A stretch of DNA of 64,000 nt from an uncultured Erythrobacter sp. (GTDB lineage Bacteria > Pseudomonadota > Alphaproteobacteria > Sphingomonadales > Sphingomonadaceae): contig CANLZI010000001.1 in NCBI GenBank assembly GCA_947495555.1, positions 1,712,861-1,776,860 on the forward strand, written 5' to 3'. The notes below the pieces were generated by a model, which saw nothing but the letters and a program-made list of their open reading frames with translations, ran no database searches and was not told where the DNA came from. The position numbers and the translations under genes are program-made. Positions 28,159-37,364 of the stretch are shown here, in pieces (the stretch's first letter is position 1; every line of letters begins with the position of its first letter).

Positions 28159-29520
28159 ATGAACGTTCACAATTTGCGTGGACTTAATGGCCTGTTGGGC
28201 GTCAAAGAGCGCGACATGATGGCTGCTTCACAGGCAACCTTCAAACTGGGGATCCAGTTTTCCAATTGGGGCAAGCAAGGCGACAGCTACATCCACCCGT
28301 TCGGAGCCTATGGCTACACTATGGGCGGCATTTCCTTCTTGCAGATTTGGCATAAGTTTCGCGAATTGGGCGACCGGCGACCGATCCAGGCTTTTAATGT
28401 CGAGACATTGGCGGCCCATTTCGGCAAATTTTCCAAAGCCGAAGACTTCAAGCGCGATGACTTGCCGCCGGTCAATTATGCCTATCACCTCGATGCTGGC
28501 CGTTATGCCGCATTCCTTAGGAAAGTGGCCGAGGGCCGCGGCGTTGTGCGTCAGGAAGGCCGCGTGTGCGACACGGTGCTCGATAGCGAGACCGGCTATG
28601 TCACCTCGATCAAACTGGAAAGCGGCGAAGAATTGTCTGGCGATCTGTTTATCGATTGCTCGGGCTTTCGCGGGTTGCTGATCGAACAAGCACTCCAGTC
28701 GGGTTATGAAGAATGGACCCATTGGTTGCCGTGTGACCGGGCCGTGGCGCTGCCCTGCAATCGCGATGATGGCAGTCCGCCGGCACCTTATACGCGCGCC
28801 ACCGCGCATTCCGCAGGATGGCAATGGCAGGTGCCGCTGCAGCATCGCAACGGCAATGGACATGTCTATTGCAGCGCCCATATGAGCAATGACGAAGCGC
28901 ATGATATTCTGGTCAATAATCTGGCCGGCAAGCCAACCGCTGACCCTAATTTCCTGCGCTTTGTTACTGGGCATCGCAAAAAATTCTGGAACAAGAATGT
29001 GGTTGCTCTGGGCCTGTCCGCAGGCTTTATGGAGCCGCTGGAATCCACCTCTATCCACCTGATCAACACCGGCATCGACAAATTGATGGCCATGCTTTCG
29101 CTGGATGGCATCACACCCTCGATGGAGGCGACCTACAACCGCCTAACGGCCAAGGAATATGCGCGCATCCGCGATTTTCTGATCTTGCATTATCACGCCA
29201 CCAGTCGCGACGATTCCGAGTTTTGGAATTATTGCCGCACAATGAGCGTGCCCGATACGCTGCAGGAAAAGATGGATCTATTCCAAGCGAATGGGCTGAT
29301 CTTCCGCGAAGAGGACGAACTGTTCACCGAGACCAGCTGGGCAGCCGTGATGATGGGGCAAGGCATAGCGATGCAGGGCCACAATCCCGTGGCCGACACT
29401 TTGGACCAAAGAGAAACGCTGGGCGAGCTCAACGAGATGGAAAAGTCGATCCGCTTCCTGGTCCAAAACATGAAGGACCATGGAGAATACGTGCGGCAAT
29501 ACTGCCCTGCGGCAGCCTGA
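28159..29520 (+). pseudogene. Tryptophan halogenase family protein, 5'-truncated
   Basis: 453 residues. From LNGLLGVKE onward it follows flavin-dependent tryptophan halogenases: QATFKLGIQFSNWGK, DSYIHPFGAYG, the LFIDCSGFRGLL segment and GFMEPLESTSIHLI. The expected N-terminal part, roughly 45-55 residues with the GxGxxG FAD-binding motif and GVGEATIP, is missing: a stop codon (TGA 28138-28140) lies seven codons upstream, and the TonB receptor gene starts 67 bases away on the other strand. Without the dinucleotide-binding motif it should not bind FAD normally. Related genes often accompany TonB receptors in sugar loci of this group, so this looks like a remnant or an altered member. Confidence 0.75.
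28160..28169. promoter_or_regulatory. Probable LacI-family operator 2, overlapping the halogenase start
   Basis: Perfect 10-base palindrome TGAACGTTCA within ATGAACGTTCACAA. The ATG of the truncated halogenase is at 28159-28161, so this site overlaps the start of that reading frame. Confidence 0.65.
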
Positions 29521-29550
29521 AAGCAGTATCCTGATTTCTGTTTGAGAAAT

Positions 29551-29627
<77 letters not shown>

Positions 29628-29805
29628 TGAGCGCAGGATGAAACCCATGCGCGTTCATTTCCGGGGCGGCGCTTAGCAAAGGCCCCAGCCCCGCGCCAAC
29701 AAAAAACGCATGGCCATCGCGGATGCCACCGCCATCGCTCGCATGCATGCCCGCAACGCATGTTAGCAATTTGGCAATGCAACTCGGTTTATCGCAACAA
29801 CCATC

Positions 29806-30207
29806 ATGTCAGCATTTCAATCTCCCAAGCAAACCCGCGCCATGCAAAGCGCCTTTTCGGACAGTATGTCTGCGCCCAAAACATTGCGCCGGAAATGGGA
29901 GGACATGCATGAAACAGCCCAGTTGATCGGCACCATGGCGCATCTGGCGCATGAGGATTACACCGGCCCAATTGCCGCTTTCCCCAATGCGATCGTTCTG
30001 GCTGGGCCTTTAAAGCAGGAATTGGCCGAACACGGGCTGGAAGATCTGGACGCCATTGTTCAACCCGGCGTGACAGCACTGTTGGCAATCGAGGCGCGCG
30101 GTCAGGACACCACCGCGCCCGCGCTGGCACTGTGGCGCGAATATCATGCCGTCCGGCAGTCGCTGATGGCGCTGTGTCTGCCAGAGGACTTGCAGATCTC
30201 CGCCTGA
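29806..30207 (+). CDS. Hypothetical protein
   Basis: 133 residues, no signal peptide or membrane segment. Mostly helical-looking (RRKWEDMHETAQLIGTMAHLAHEDY, then ALWREYHAVRQSLMALC). No family recognised. Codon use looks normal for the window and the frame is well bounded between tRNA-Arg and the MmcB gene, so it is probably real. Confidence 0.6.
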   Translation: MSAFQSPKQTRAMQSAFSDSMSAPKTLRRKWEDMHETAQLIGTMAHLAHEDYTGPIAAFPNAIVLAGPLKQELAEHGLEDLDAIVQPGVTALLAIEARGQDTTAPALALWREYHAVRQSLMALCLPEDLQISA

Positions 30208-30290
30208 TCACTCCCCGGCCTATGTCGACCTGCGCCAACCTGCCGACACCTAAGGCTTGACCGTGTTCCTTGTCTGTTCCAGACAGGGGC

Positions 30291-30836
30291 ATGGCCGAAC
30301 AACCCACAACCAAAGTCGATTCGCAAATCGATGATGCGCCTATCAGACCGGATGAGCTTCGCCCTGTGCCGACCAGCGATCATAGTGCCGAGGCAGTGGC
30401 GCGCGGGATTGCGCGCATGTTCGCCCGCAATGACATTTGGTGTCTGGGCGAAATGCCGCTGCGCAACAATCGCCGCGCCGATTTGATGGGGATTGATGCC
30501 AAGGGGCATGTCATTATCGTTGAGATCAAGGTGGCCCGCTCGGACCTTTTGGGGGACGCCAAATGGCCCGACTATCTGGATCATTGTGACCGGTTTTATT
30601 GGGGCGTGCCGCCCGATCTGGACCGAGCTCCGCTGGAGGGTGAAGGATATTCGCCCGACAGCTGCGGCGTGATTGTGGCCGATGGCTATGATGCAGAGAT
30701 ATTGCGCCCCGCCCCGCTGCTTCCGCTGGCTGCGGCACGGCGCAAGGTCGAGGTGGAGCGTTTGGCAAGGGCCGCGTTGCGGCGCCATCATAGCCAGATC
30801 GATGCGCGCTATGCCCAGGCGGTGAACGCGAAATAG
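30291..30836 (+). CDS. MmcB family DNA repair protein
   Basis: 181 residues. The core has the PD-(D/E)xK nuclease-like pattern: RRADLMGID, then IIVEIKVARSDLLGD with the E-x-K pair, and WPDYLDHCDRFYWGVP. MmcB was described in Caulobacter as a LexA-regulated factor needed for mutagenesis by ImuB/DnaE2. No SOS box was recognised upstream. ATG at 30291 follows a GGGG stretch; an in-frame TTG at 30270 is less likely. Confidence 0.8.
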   Translation: MAEQPTTKVDSQIDDAPIRPDELRPVPTSDHSAEAVARGIARMFARNDIWCLGEMPLRNNRRADLMGIDAKGHVIIVEIKVARSDLLGDAKWPDYLDHCDRFYWGVPPDLDRAPLEGEGYSPDSCGVIVADGYDAEILRPAPLLPLAAARRKVEVERLARAALRRHHSQIDARYAQAVNAK

Positions 30837-30881
30837 CGCAGATTGCACCTGTCGCACTCACGCGCAGTGCGGCATAAGGCG

Positions 30882-31634
30882 ATGACCATGATCTGGGCCA
30901 TTGTTCTTTCTGCTGCAGCCATGACTGCCATCGTCGCGCTGCGTTATCTCATGACCAGCGGGATGTTTGCGTGGATTACGGGCAAGGTCAGGCCTGGCCT
31001 TTATGCCAAGTTGGGCAGTCAGATACGGGCAGAGATTGCCTGGTCGCTGGCATCAGCCGCCATTTATGGTGTGCCAGCCGGGATTGTCGCCTGGGGTTGG
31101 CAAAATGCCGGGTGGACCCAAATCTACTCGGATTTGGGCGCATATCCGCTGTGGTATTTGCCCGTATCCTTGCTGCTTTATCTATTGGCGCATGACACGT
31201 GGTTTTATTGGACGCACCGATGGATGCATCGGCCCAAATGGTTTCGGATCGCCCACGCGGTGCACCATGCCAGCAAGCCCCCGACCGCATGGACCGCGAT
31301 GAGCTTTCACCCGGTAGAGGCTGTAACCGGCGCAGTTGTGATACCCGCCTTAGTGTTCATCATCCCGATCCACATCGGAGTTTTGGGGCTGGTTTTGACC
31401 ATTATGACGATCATGGGCATCACCAATCATATGGGCTGGGAGATGTTTCCGCGCTGGCTTGTTCACTCCCCATTCGGCAAATGGCTGATAACGGCCAGCC
31501 ATCACGAGAGGCATCACGAGCAATATCTATGCAACTTCGGACTGTATTTTCGTTTTTGGGACAGGCTTTGCGGAACCGACCGCGGCCTGTCGGACAAAAT
31601 TTCCGGCCCACGCGTAAGGGCGTCATCAACATGA
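30882..31634 (+). CDS. Sterol desaturase/fatty acid hydroxylase superfamily protein
   Basis: About 250 residues with four or five hydrophobic segments and the histidine clusters of the di-iron membrane oxidases: HDTWFYWTHRWMH, HAVHH, NHMGWE and HHERHHEQY. The substrate (fatty acyl chain, hopanoid or carotenoid) cannot be told. The stop overlaps the ATG of a DUF2141 gene by four bases, so the two are linked. Start could also be the next ATG at 30888 or an upstream ATG at 30843. Confidence 0.85.
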   Translation: MTMIWAIVLSAAAMTAIVALRYLMTSGMFAWITGKVRPGLYAKLGSQIRAEIAWSLASAAIYGVPAGIVAWGWQNAGWTQIYSDLGAYPLWYLPVSLLLYLLAHDTWFYWTHRWMHRPKWFRIAHAVHHASKPPTAWTAMSFHPVEAVTGAVVIPALVFIIPIHIGVLGLVLTIMTIMGITNHMGWEMFPRWLVHSPFGKWLITASHHERHHEQYLCNFGLYFRFWDRLCGTDRGLSDKISGPRVRASST

Positions 31635-32119
31635 AGCCAGCCCGCTGCATCCAGGCTGTCAGCGGATTGGCTCTGTGCGGTGCCGCCAGCATGTTGGTGG
31701 CCGCAACGCCCGCAACCCAAGCTGCGGCAACTGCCGCTCCGGCCGAGGGCGAGATTGTCATCACCATAACCAATATGCGGTCAACCAAAGGCGTGATCCG
31801 GGCCTGCATGACAACCAATGAGGATATCTTCCCAAGGTGCCGCAAGGATCCGCAATCCCACCGGACTGTCGTGCCCGCTGGCCAGAATGTTCAATTGCGC
31901 TTTGTTGGCGTTAAACCCGGCAAATATGCCGTTGCACTGCTGCATGACGAGAATGACAATGGCAAAGCCGATCGCGCGCTGGGTATGATGCCAAAAGAAG
32001 GCTTTGGCTTCTCGCGTGACGCCAAGGTTAGAATGGGGCCGCCCAAGTTCAAAGACGCAGTTTTTGATTATAGCGGGGCGGGAGAAAACCTGACGATACG
32101 GATGCGTTACCTGCTGTAA
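31631..32119 (+). CDS. DUF2141 domain secreted protein (second of two)
   Basis: 162 residues with a signal peptide (MLVAATPATQAAA). The DUF2141 domain shows VITITNMRSTKGVIRACM, the turn HDENDNGKADR and GFGFSRDAK. It is a paralog of the protein at 13866. Coupled by an ATGA overlap to the membrane hydroxylase upstream, which suggests an envelope role alongside a modified lipid, but function is unknown. Confidence 0.82.
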   Translation: MKPARCIQAVSGLALCGAASMLVAATPATQAAATAAPAEGEIVITITNMRSTKGVIRACMTTNEDIFPRCRKDPQSHRTVVPAGQNVQLRFVGVKPGKYAVALLHDENDNGKADRALGMMPKEGFGFSRDAKVRMGPPKFKDAVFDYSGAGENLTIRMRYLL

Positions 32120-32258
32120 AGTGGCGCACGGATGTCCTGACGTCATTACATCTTTATGGCCGCTGAAAAGCAAGTCTTCACAATTTGGGCACAACTTAAC
32201 GCAATGTTTACCATGTCGCGCCAAAACCGGTCCTGCAATTACCAATGCAGGGGCTTTA

Positions 32259-34124
32259 ATGGTCATGGATACGTTACGCGGCACTTTTGATGCGTCAGAC
32301 ATAAACGACGACGCCGTCGACTTCGACCTTGGGGAAGAGGAGGCGGGTCGTGATCTGCCGCCTGCAGCCATCGGACAAGACGAACGCCGCATGCAAGTGC
32401 GCGCTTACAACCATTGGGCCAGCACTCTGGGTGACCGGAACTTCCCCTCTATCGAGGTCCTTGAGCCCGAAAAGCTGGACGACTTTGGTCCCTACAGTGT
32501 TCTGCTCGATTTCTCGCAAGGGATCGAAGATCCATTGGTCCAGTTTCTCGGCGACGAGATCGCGGCTGAATGCGGTACCGATGATGATATCGCCAAGCTG
32601 TCAGACGTGCCGGCACGCTCTTTGCTGAGCCGCATCACCGACCACTATATGCAAATTCTGGCCAATCAGGCGCCGATCGGATTTGAGGCCGAGTTCGTCA
32701 ATCAGCGCGGGCTGACGATCATGTATCGCGGTATCTTGCTCCCCTATTCGAGCGATGATGACACGATCGACTTCATCTATGGCGTGATCAATTGGAAAGA
32801 GATCGCCGATCAGGTCACAGCCGATGAATTGCTGCTGGAGATCGATCAAGCGCTGGAAGTTGAAGAAGAAGACGAGCCGCAAAAGCACAACACCGGCCCG
32901 GTTACCGATTGGGCTGACGTGCCTTCTGAAGACGAGAAGGTGGCCGATATTGGCGCTCAGGAACCACAATACTCCAGCCTGGCACCCGATGATGCCGATA
33001 CAGATCTGCCGCTGCCGGACTTTGGCCAATATGGGCTGGACGATGAAGACGAGGATGAAGAGGGCGAGGAAGAGGCAAATTACGATTTTGCATCGCTGAC
33101 CGACCACATTTCTATCCCCGAAAAGAAGACGCAAGCGATTGATCTGGACGCGCTTGACGCAAACAATTCCGGCGAGTCCGTTGATGGGGAAGAGCCTGCT
33201 GACGATTGGCAAGCCAACGCCAGACCAAATATCGCATCAGACCCCAGCATTGGGTTTGACGAGGGCGCATTCGGCACTCCTTTTGAGCCAGCGGCTGAAG
33301 ACAATGAAGCCGAAGCAGAATTTGAGCAGGACAGCGTTGAACCGGTCGAGGCAGATGAAGCACCTCAAGTTGTCGCTCCGGAAGTTGCCGAAGCCGAAAC
33401 AGCTGCACCCGAGGTGGTTGAACCTGAAGTGGCGGCACCACTGGCGCCAACATTGCCCGTGGCCGATTTTGACGAACCCGATGATGTGTTGGAGCTGAGC
33501 ACTGAGGAATTGAGCGATGATGCCGGTCTGTATGATTATCTGGCATCAGCGCGCGAGCTCGCCCAAACCGCCAACAATTGCGAGGATCGCAGCCGCAACG
33601 CTTTGTATGCTGCTGTTGGCCGCGCCTATGACTTCTCGATTGCTGCCAAAGAACAGCCCGAGGACTATAATGAGCTGGTCGCCGAAAGCGGATTGAGCAT
33701 ACAAGAACGCGCGCCCATGACGCCCATCGTGAAGCTGGTGTTTGGCGCTGAATACGACAAAACCCGATTGACCGAATATGCCACAGTGCTCAGCCATGCT
33801 CATCGCATTGGCGTGGAACGTGGGTCGCTGGCCAATTTCCTGGCAGAGGCCGAGGGCGGCTTGAAGGGCACGGTCGCAGCTGAGCGCCAGTTGCGCCGCG
33901 AAGAAGCGGGCAAATCGGTCGAGCCAGCCGATTCTCCACGCGAAGCCTTGGCCAAGAAATTGCGCGAAATCGCACCGCTTGGGTTTGAAGACATTCCAGC
34001 GGAGGGCGACGAATTTGCTCTGGTGATGATCCGCCGCACCGAAGAAGGTGACGTGGTGGTTCTGGGCGAGATCGAGCGCGACATTCCTCTGATCGAGCGC
34101 GCTGCCCGTAAACTGGTCGCCTAA
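32259..34124 (+). CDS. Large acidic protein with an N-terminal PAS-like domain
   Basis: About 621 residues from the ATG at 32259 (second ATG at 32265). Residues of about 40-190 (VRAYNHWASTLGDRNFPSIEVL to IYGVINWKEIAD) look like the PAS-type domain found in many Sphingomonadales and Rhodospirillales proteins. A long, very acidic region rich in Glu/Asp/Ala/Pro with EVAEAE/APEVVEPEVAAP repeats follows, and then a helical C-terminal region (LASARELAQTANNCEDRSRNALYAAVGRAYDF). No enzymatic motif. Function unknown. Confidence 0.75.
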   Translation: MVMDTLRGTFDASDINDDAVDFDLGEEEAGRDLPPAAIGQDERRMQVRAYNHWASTLGDRNFPSIEVLEPEKLDDFGPYSVLLDFSQGIEDPLVQFLGDEIAAECGTDDDIAKLSDVPARSLLSRITDHYMQILANQAPIGFEAEFVNQRGLTIMYRGILLPYSSDDDTIDFIYGVINWKEIADQVTADELLLEIDQALEVEEEDEPQKHNTGPVTDWADVPSEDEKVADIGAQEPQYSSLAPDDADTDLPLPDFGQYGLDDEDEDEEGEEEANYDFASLTDHISIPEKKTQAIDLDALDANNSGESVDGEEPADDWQANARPNIASDPSIGFDEGAFGTPFEPAAEDNEAEAEFEQDSVEPVEADEAPQVVAPEVAEAETAAPEVVEPEVAAPLAPTLPVADFDEPDDVLELSTEELSDDAGLYDYLASARELAQTANNCEDRSRNALYAAVGRAYDFSIAAKEQPEDYNELVAESGLSIQERAPMTPIVKLVFGAEYDKTRLTEYATVLSHAHRIGVERGSLANFLAEAEGGLKGTVAAERQLRREEAGKSVEPADSPREALAKKLREIAPLGFEDIPAEGDEFALVMIRRTEEGDVVVLGEIERDIPLIERAARKLVA

Positions 34125-34192
34125 GACAAGCAGCAACCGGACGACATCCTATCGGCTTAGCACACTATACGCGGCCGCATTCAGCCACTATC

Positions 34193-34225
34193 GGGCGCTT
34201 GCAGGAATTCATCCGGCAGGCGCCC
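34193..34225 (+). terminator. Possible terminator after the PAS-like gene
   Basis: Inverted repeat GGGCGC / GCGCCC with a 21-base loop, followed by TTGGCTTTTGG on the plus strand. The stem is short and the T tract interrupted, so the call is weak. Confidence 0.3.
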
Positions 34226-34251
34226 TTGGCTTTTGGTTTGCGACCAATGGC

Positions 34252-35223
34252 TTGAGAAAAGCGGAGCGCTTGACCGCAAACTGGCAGGAAATTGCATTGG
34301 CACAATCGAAGGGGCGGCGCGTGGTGGTCTGGATAGTAGGAACGATCATTGCGGTGGTGGTGCTGGCGGGCATCGGCTTGCAAGTGGCGATCAGTCGTAA
34401 TGGCCCAGCCGTCTTGAATACAGTCGACCGATTGACTGGTGGCGCGCGCGATGCGGTCGCGGTTGAGGCCACCCGTTTTGGGCTGGAGCCTGCGCAAAAG
34501 ATCTATGTCTATCGCCCCAAGGATACCAACGCTGCGCCCCGGCCCGTCTTGCTGTTCGTGCATGGCGGCAGTTGGCGCGATGGAAACCCGGATGACTATG
34601 ACTTCATCGCGCGGTCCTTTGTCCCGGAAGGCTTTGTGGTCGTGCTGGCCGGCTACAGGATGTTTCCCGATGTCGTCTTTCCAGCCATGTTGGAAGACAC
34701 CGCCAGCGCGATGGCCTGGACCAAGGCCAATATCGCCGAGCATGGCGGCAACCCTGATCACATCATCGTCGCGGGACACTCCGCCGGGGCGTATAATGTC
34801 GTGATGACGGCGCTGGACCCCCAATGGCTGGGCGCAGAGGGCCTGACGAAGGACGATATCGCCGGAGTTATCGGCCTGTCAGGCCCGTATGATTTCTTTC
34901 CGTTCGATAGCGAATCGACCATCAACAGCTTTGGCCCCGCTGCTGACCCGCAAGCCACGCAGCCGGTCAACTTTGTTACTGAACAGGCTCCGCCTATGTT
35001 GTTGATCCACGGGGAGGATGATACGGTTGTCTATCCCCGGAACTCGATCGAATTGGCCAAGAGACTGGATCAGGCTGAGTCCAAAGTGCAAACCCGTTAC
35101 TATCCCGGGATGGACCATTCGGCCCCGCTGATCCAATTGGCTAGCCCGTGGCGTGGCCGAACCGATCTGCATCAAATGGCGGTGGAGTTTGCCCTCAACC
35201 CGCAATCGCGTGACCGCGATTAA
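34252..35223 (+). CDS. Alpha/beta hydrolase (carboxylesterase, HSL-like) with membrane anchor
   Basis: Up to 323 residues. An N-terminal hydrophobic segment (VVWIVGTIIAVVVLAGIGLQVA) anchors an esterase domain with the oxyanion-hole HGGSW, the nucleophile motif GHSAGA, the acid in HGEDDTVVYP and a late His in GMDHSAP. Substrate unknown. The longest frame uses TTG at 34252; GTG at 34321 has AAGGGG just upstream and places the anchor at the N-terminus, and may be the true start. Confidence 0.82.
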   Translation: MRKAERLTANWQEIALAQSKGRRVVVWIVGTIIAVVVLAGIGLQVAISRNGPAVLNTVDRLTGGARDAVAVEATRFGLEPAQKIYVYRPKDTNAAPRPVLLFVHGGSWRDGNPDDYDFIARSFVPEGFVVVLAGYRMFPDVVFPAMLEDTASAMAWTKANIAEHGGNPDHIIVAGHSAGAYNVVMTALDPQWLGAEGLTKDDIAGVIGLSGPYDFFPFDSESTINSFGPAADPQATQPVNFVTEQAPPMLLIHGEDDTVVYPRNSIELAKRLDQAESKVQTRYYPGMDHSAPLIQLASPWRGRTDLHQMAVEFALNPQSRDRD

Positions 35224-35270
35224 GCGCATTCTTCATTGCCTGTTCAGCCCAAATCACGTTAGCATCCCCT

Positions 35271-36626
35271 ATGCGTTTCCTGAGCCACCTGCTCGTCGCC
35301 CTCATCGCGATAGCCCTGCCCACACAACAAGTGTTGGCGCAGTCCATCCTCCGCGATGCCGAAACCGAAGCTTTGCTGAACGATATGGCAGAGCCGTTGG
35401 TCGAGGCCTCCGGGTTGGAACGGGGCAATGTCGATATGGTTTTGATCAACGATCCATCGATCAACGCCTTCGTTGCTGGTGGACAAGCTGTCTATATGCA
35501 CAGCGGGCTGCTGAACGCTGCTGACAGCGCCTTGGAAGTACAAGGCGTGATTGCTCACGAAATCGGCCATATCACCGGCGGCCATATTGTCCGCTTTAGC
35601 GAGGGTGCAAACGCAGCCAGCAATATCTCGATCCTCAGCCTGTTGTTGGGCGTTGGGGCCGCTCTGGCCGGAGCAGGCGATGCAGCCATCGGCATTTTTC
35701 AGGCGGGACAACGCGCCGCACTGGGCAAATTTTTGGCCTTTAACCGGGTACAAGAATCCGCTGCCGATGCTGCGGGCGCGCAATTCCTTTCAGAAGCGGG
35801 CATTTCGGGCCGGGGTTCGCTCGATTTCTTTGGTAAGCTGCGCAATCGGGAATTCCGCTATGGCTATAGCCAGGATGACGAAAGCGCCTTTACTCGCACC
35901 CACCCAATGTCGGGTGACCGGATCGCGACCCTGCGAGAAAGCTATATTGTTGACCCTGCTTGGGACACGCCAGTTGACCCCGAATTGCAGGCGCGCTTTG
36001 TCCGGGTGAAGGCCAAGCTGTTCGGCTATCTTTCCACCCCGCAGCAGACCGTCAACAGATATCCGCTGTCTGATACGAGCGTTCCTGCCCGCTATGCGCG
36101 TGCTTATGCCTTTCACAAAGACGCGCTGGTCGAACAAGCTTTGGCTGAAGCCCAAGACCTGATGGCCTCAGACCCGTCCGACCCCTATTTTCTGGAACTG
36201 CACGGTCAGATATTGCTCGAATCCGGGCGTCCGGAAGAAGCTTTGCAATCGCTGCGGCGGGCAACCGAGTTGAGCGGCAACGAGCCCTTGATCGCATCCA
36301 TTCTGGGTCATGCCTTGATTGCCACCGAAGATCCGGCCCGATTTGACGAGGCCGAGCAAGTGCTGCGGACTGCCGTTGCGCGCGACCGGCTCAATCCCTT
36401 CGCCTGGTATCAGCTGGGCGTGGTCTATGCCGCCAAGGGGGACCAGCCGCGCGCGCGGTTGGCCAGCGCTGAACAACAAGTGATGACGCGGCGCTATCCC
36501 GATGCCCTGCGCAGCGCGCAAGTGGCCGAAGCAGGGTTGGAGCCGGGCACACCGGATTGGATCAGAGCGCAAGACATCGCTTTGCAGGCGCGGGCCGCAC
36601 TCGAACAGATACGAGACAGAAACTGA
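35271..36626 (+). CDS. M48 family metallopeptidase with TPR-like C-terminus (BepA-like)
   Basis: 451 residues. Signal peptide ending QQVLAQ; zinc motif HEIGH (96-100) extended to ITGGH, third ligand in ESAADAAG; helical repeats after about residue 270 (DPYFLELHGQILLESGRPEEALQSLRRA). The layout matches periplasmic BepA/YfgC, which degrades stalled outer-membrane proteins and helps assemble LptD. It is followed by a DsbA-like gene, consistent with periplasmic protein quality control. Confidence 0.9.
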   Translation: MRFLSHLLVALIAIALPTQQVLAQSILRDAETEALLNDMAEPLVEASGLERGNVDMVLINDPSINAFVAGGQAVYMHSGLLNAADSALEVQGVIAHEIGHITGGHIVRFSEGANAASNISILSLLLGVGAALAGAGDAAIGIFQAGQRAALGKFLAFNRVQESAADAAGAQFLSEAGISGRGSLDFFGKLRNREFRYGYSQDDESAFTRTHPMSGDRIATLRESYIVDPAWDTPVDPELQARFVRVKAKLFGYLSTPQQTVNRYPLSDTSVPARYARAYAFHKDALVEQALAEAQDLMASDPSDPYFLELHGQILLESGRPEEALQSLRRATELSGNEPLIASILGHALIATEDPARFDEAEQVLRTAVARDRLNPFAWYQLGVVYAAKGDQPRARLASAEQQVMTRRYPDALRSAQVAEAGLEPGTPDWIRAQDIALQARAALEQIRDRN

Positions 36627-36662
36627 AGCCAACCCTTTGGGGGAGGCATCTATGGGGCAGCT

Positions 36663-37364
36663 ATGGAAAACACTATGAAAAGCACTTTGGTGACCGCGGG
36701 AATCGCGATTGTGTGCGGATTTATGGGCGCTGGGGCGTGGTCGTTCAGCGGGCTGGGTGACGCACAGACCCGAAGCTATCTGCTCGAAAACCCGCAAATC
36801 TTGCCCGAAATGGCCGAAGCCTATCAGCGCAATGAATCGGCCATCCGATTGTCGCAAGTGGCCGATGAAGTAACGGTGGCGTTCCCGGGCGCAGTGCTGG
36901 GTAATCCTGAAGGCTCCAAAGTCTTGGTCGAATTTGCCGATTACAATTGCGGCTATTGCCGGCAGAGCATGCTTGATGTGGAACGGTTGATCGCAGATGA
37001 TCCCGAACTCAAAGTGGTGATGCGCGAATTTCCTATCTTCAACGGCAGCGAATTGGCGGCACGCATGGCCCTGGCAGCCGCCAAGCAGGGCAAATATGCG
37101 GCCTTCCATCGCGCCATGTTCGAACGCGCACCCGCCACGCCTGAAAACATCAATGCTGCCGCTGTAGCCGCCGGTCTGGATATGGAGCAGGCGCAACAAG
37201 ATGGCACCTCGCAAGAGGTTGAGCTAGAGCTCGCCCGCACGCAGGCGCTAGCCCAGCAATTGGGTTTTGCCGGAACCCCCAGTTGGGTGACCGGCGATCG
37301 CGCGTTTGAAGGCGCGGTGGGCTATAATGGTCTAAAATCAGCCATTAACGAGACCGAGGGATAA
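36663..37364 (+). CDS. DsbA family thiol-disulfide protein
   Basis: 233 residues. Hydrophobic N-terminal anchor or signal (TAGIAIVCGFMGAGAWSF), then a thioredoxin fold with the active site CGYC (96-99), a helical insertion, and the cis-Pro strand GFAGTPSWV. It resembles Com1/ScsC-like periplasmic disulfide proteins. The TAA overlaps the ATG of the next metallopeptidase gene by one base. ATG at 36675 is an alternative start. Confidence 0.9.
   Translation: MENTMKSTLVTAGIAIVCGFMGAGAWSFSGLGDAQTRSYLLENPQILPEMAEAYQRNESAIRLSQVADEVTVAFPGAVLGNPEGSKVLVEFADYNCGYCRQSMLDVERLIADDPELKVVMREFPIFNGSELAARMALAAAKQGKYAAFHRAMFERAPATPENINAAAVAAGLDMEQAQQDGTSQEVELELARTQALAQQLGFAGTPSWVTGDRAFEGAVGYNGLKSAINETEG

Noticed and set aside
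34165-34824. Minus-strand open frame of 219 codons
   Set aside because: Covers the intergenic gap and the start of the esterase gene in antisense; no motif and His/Arg-rich.
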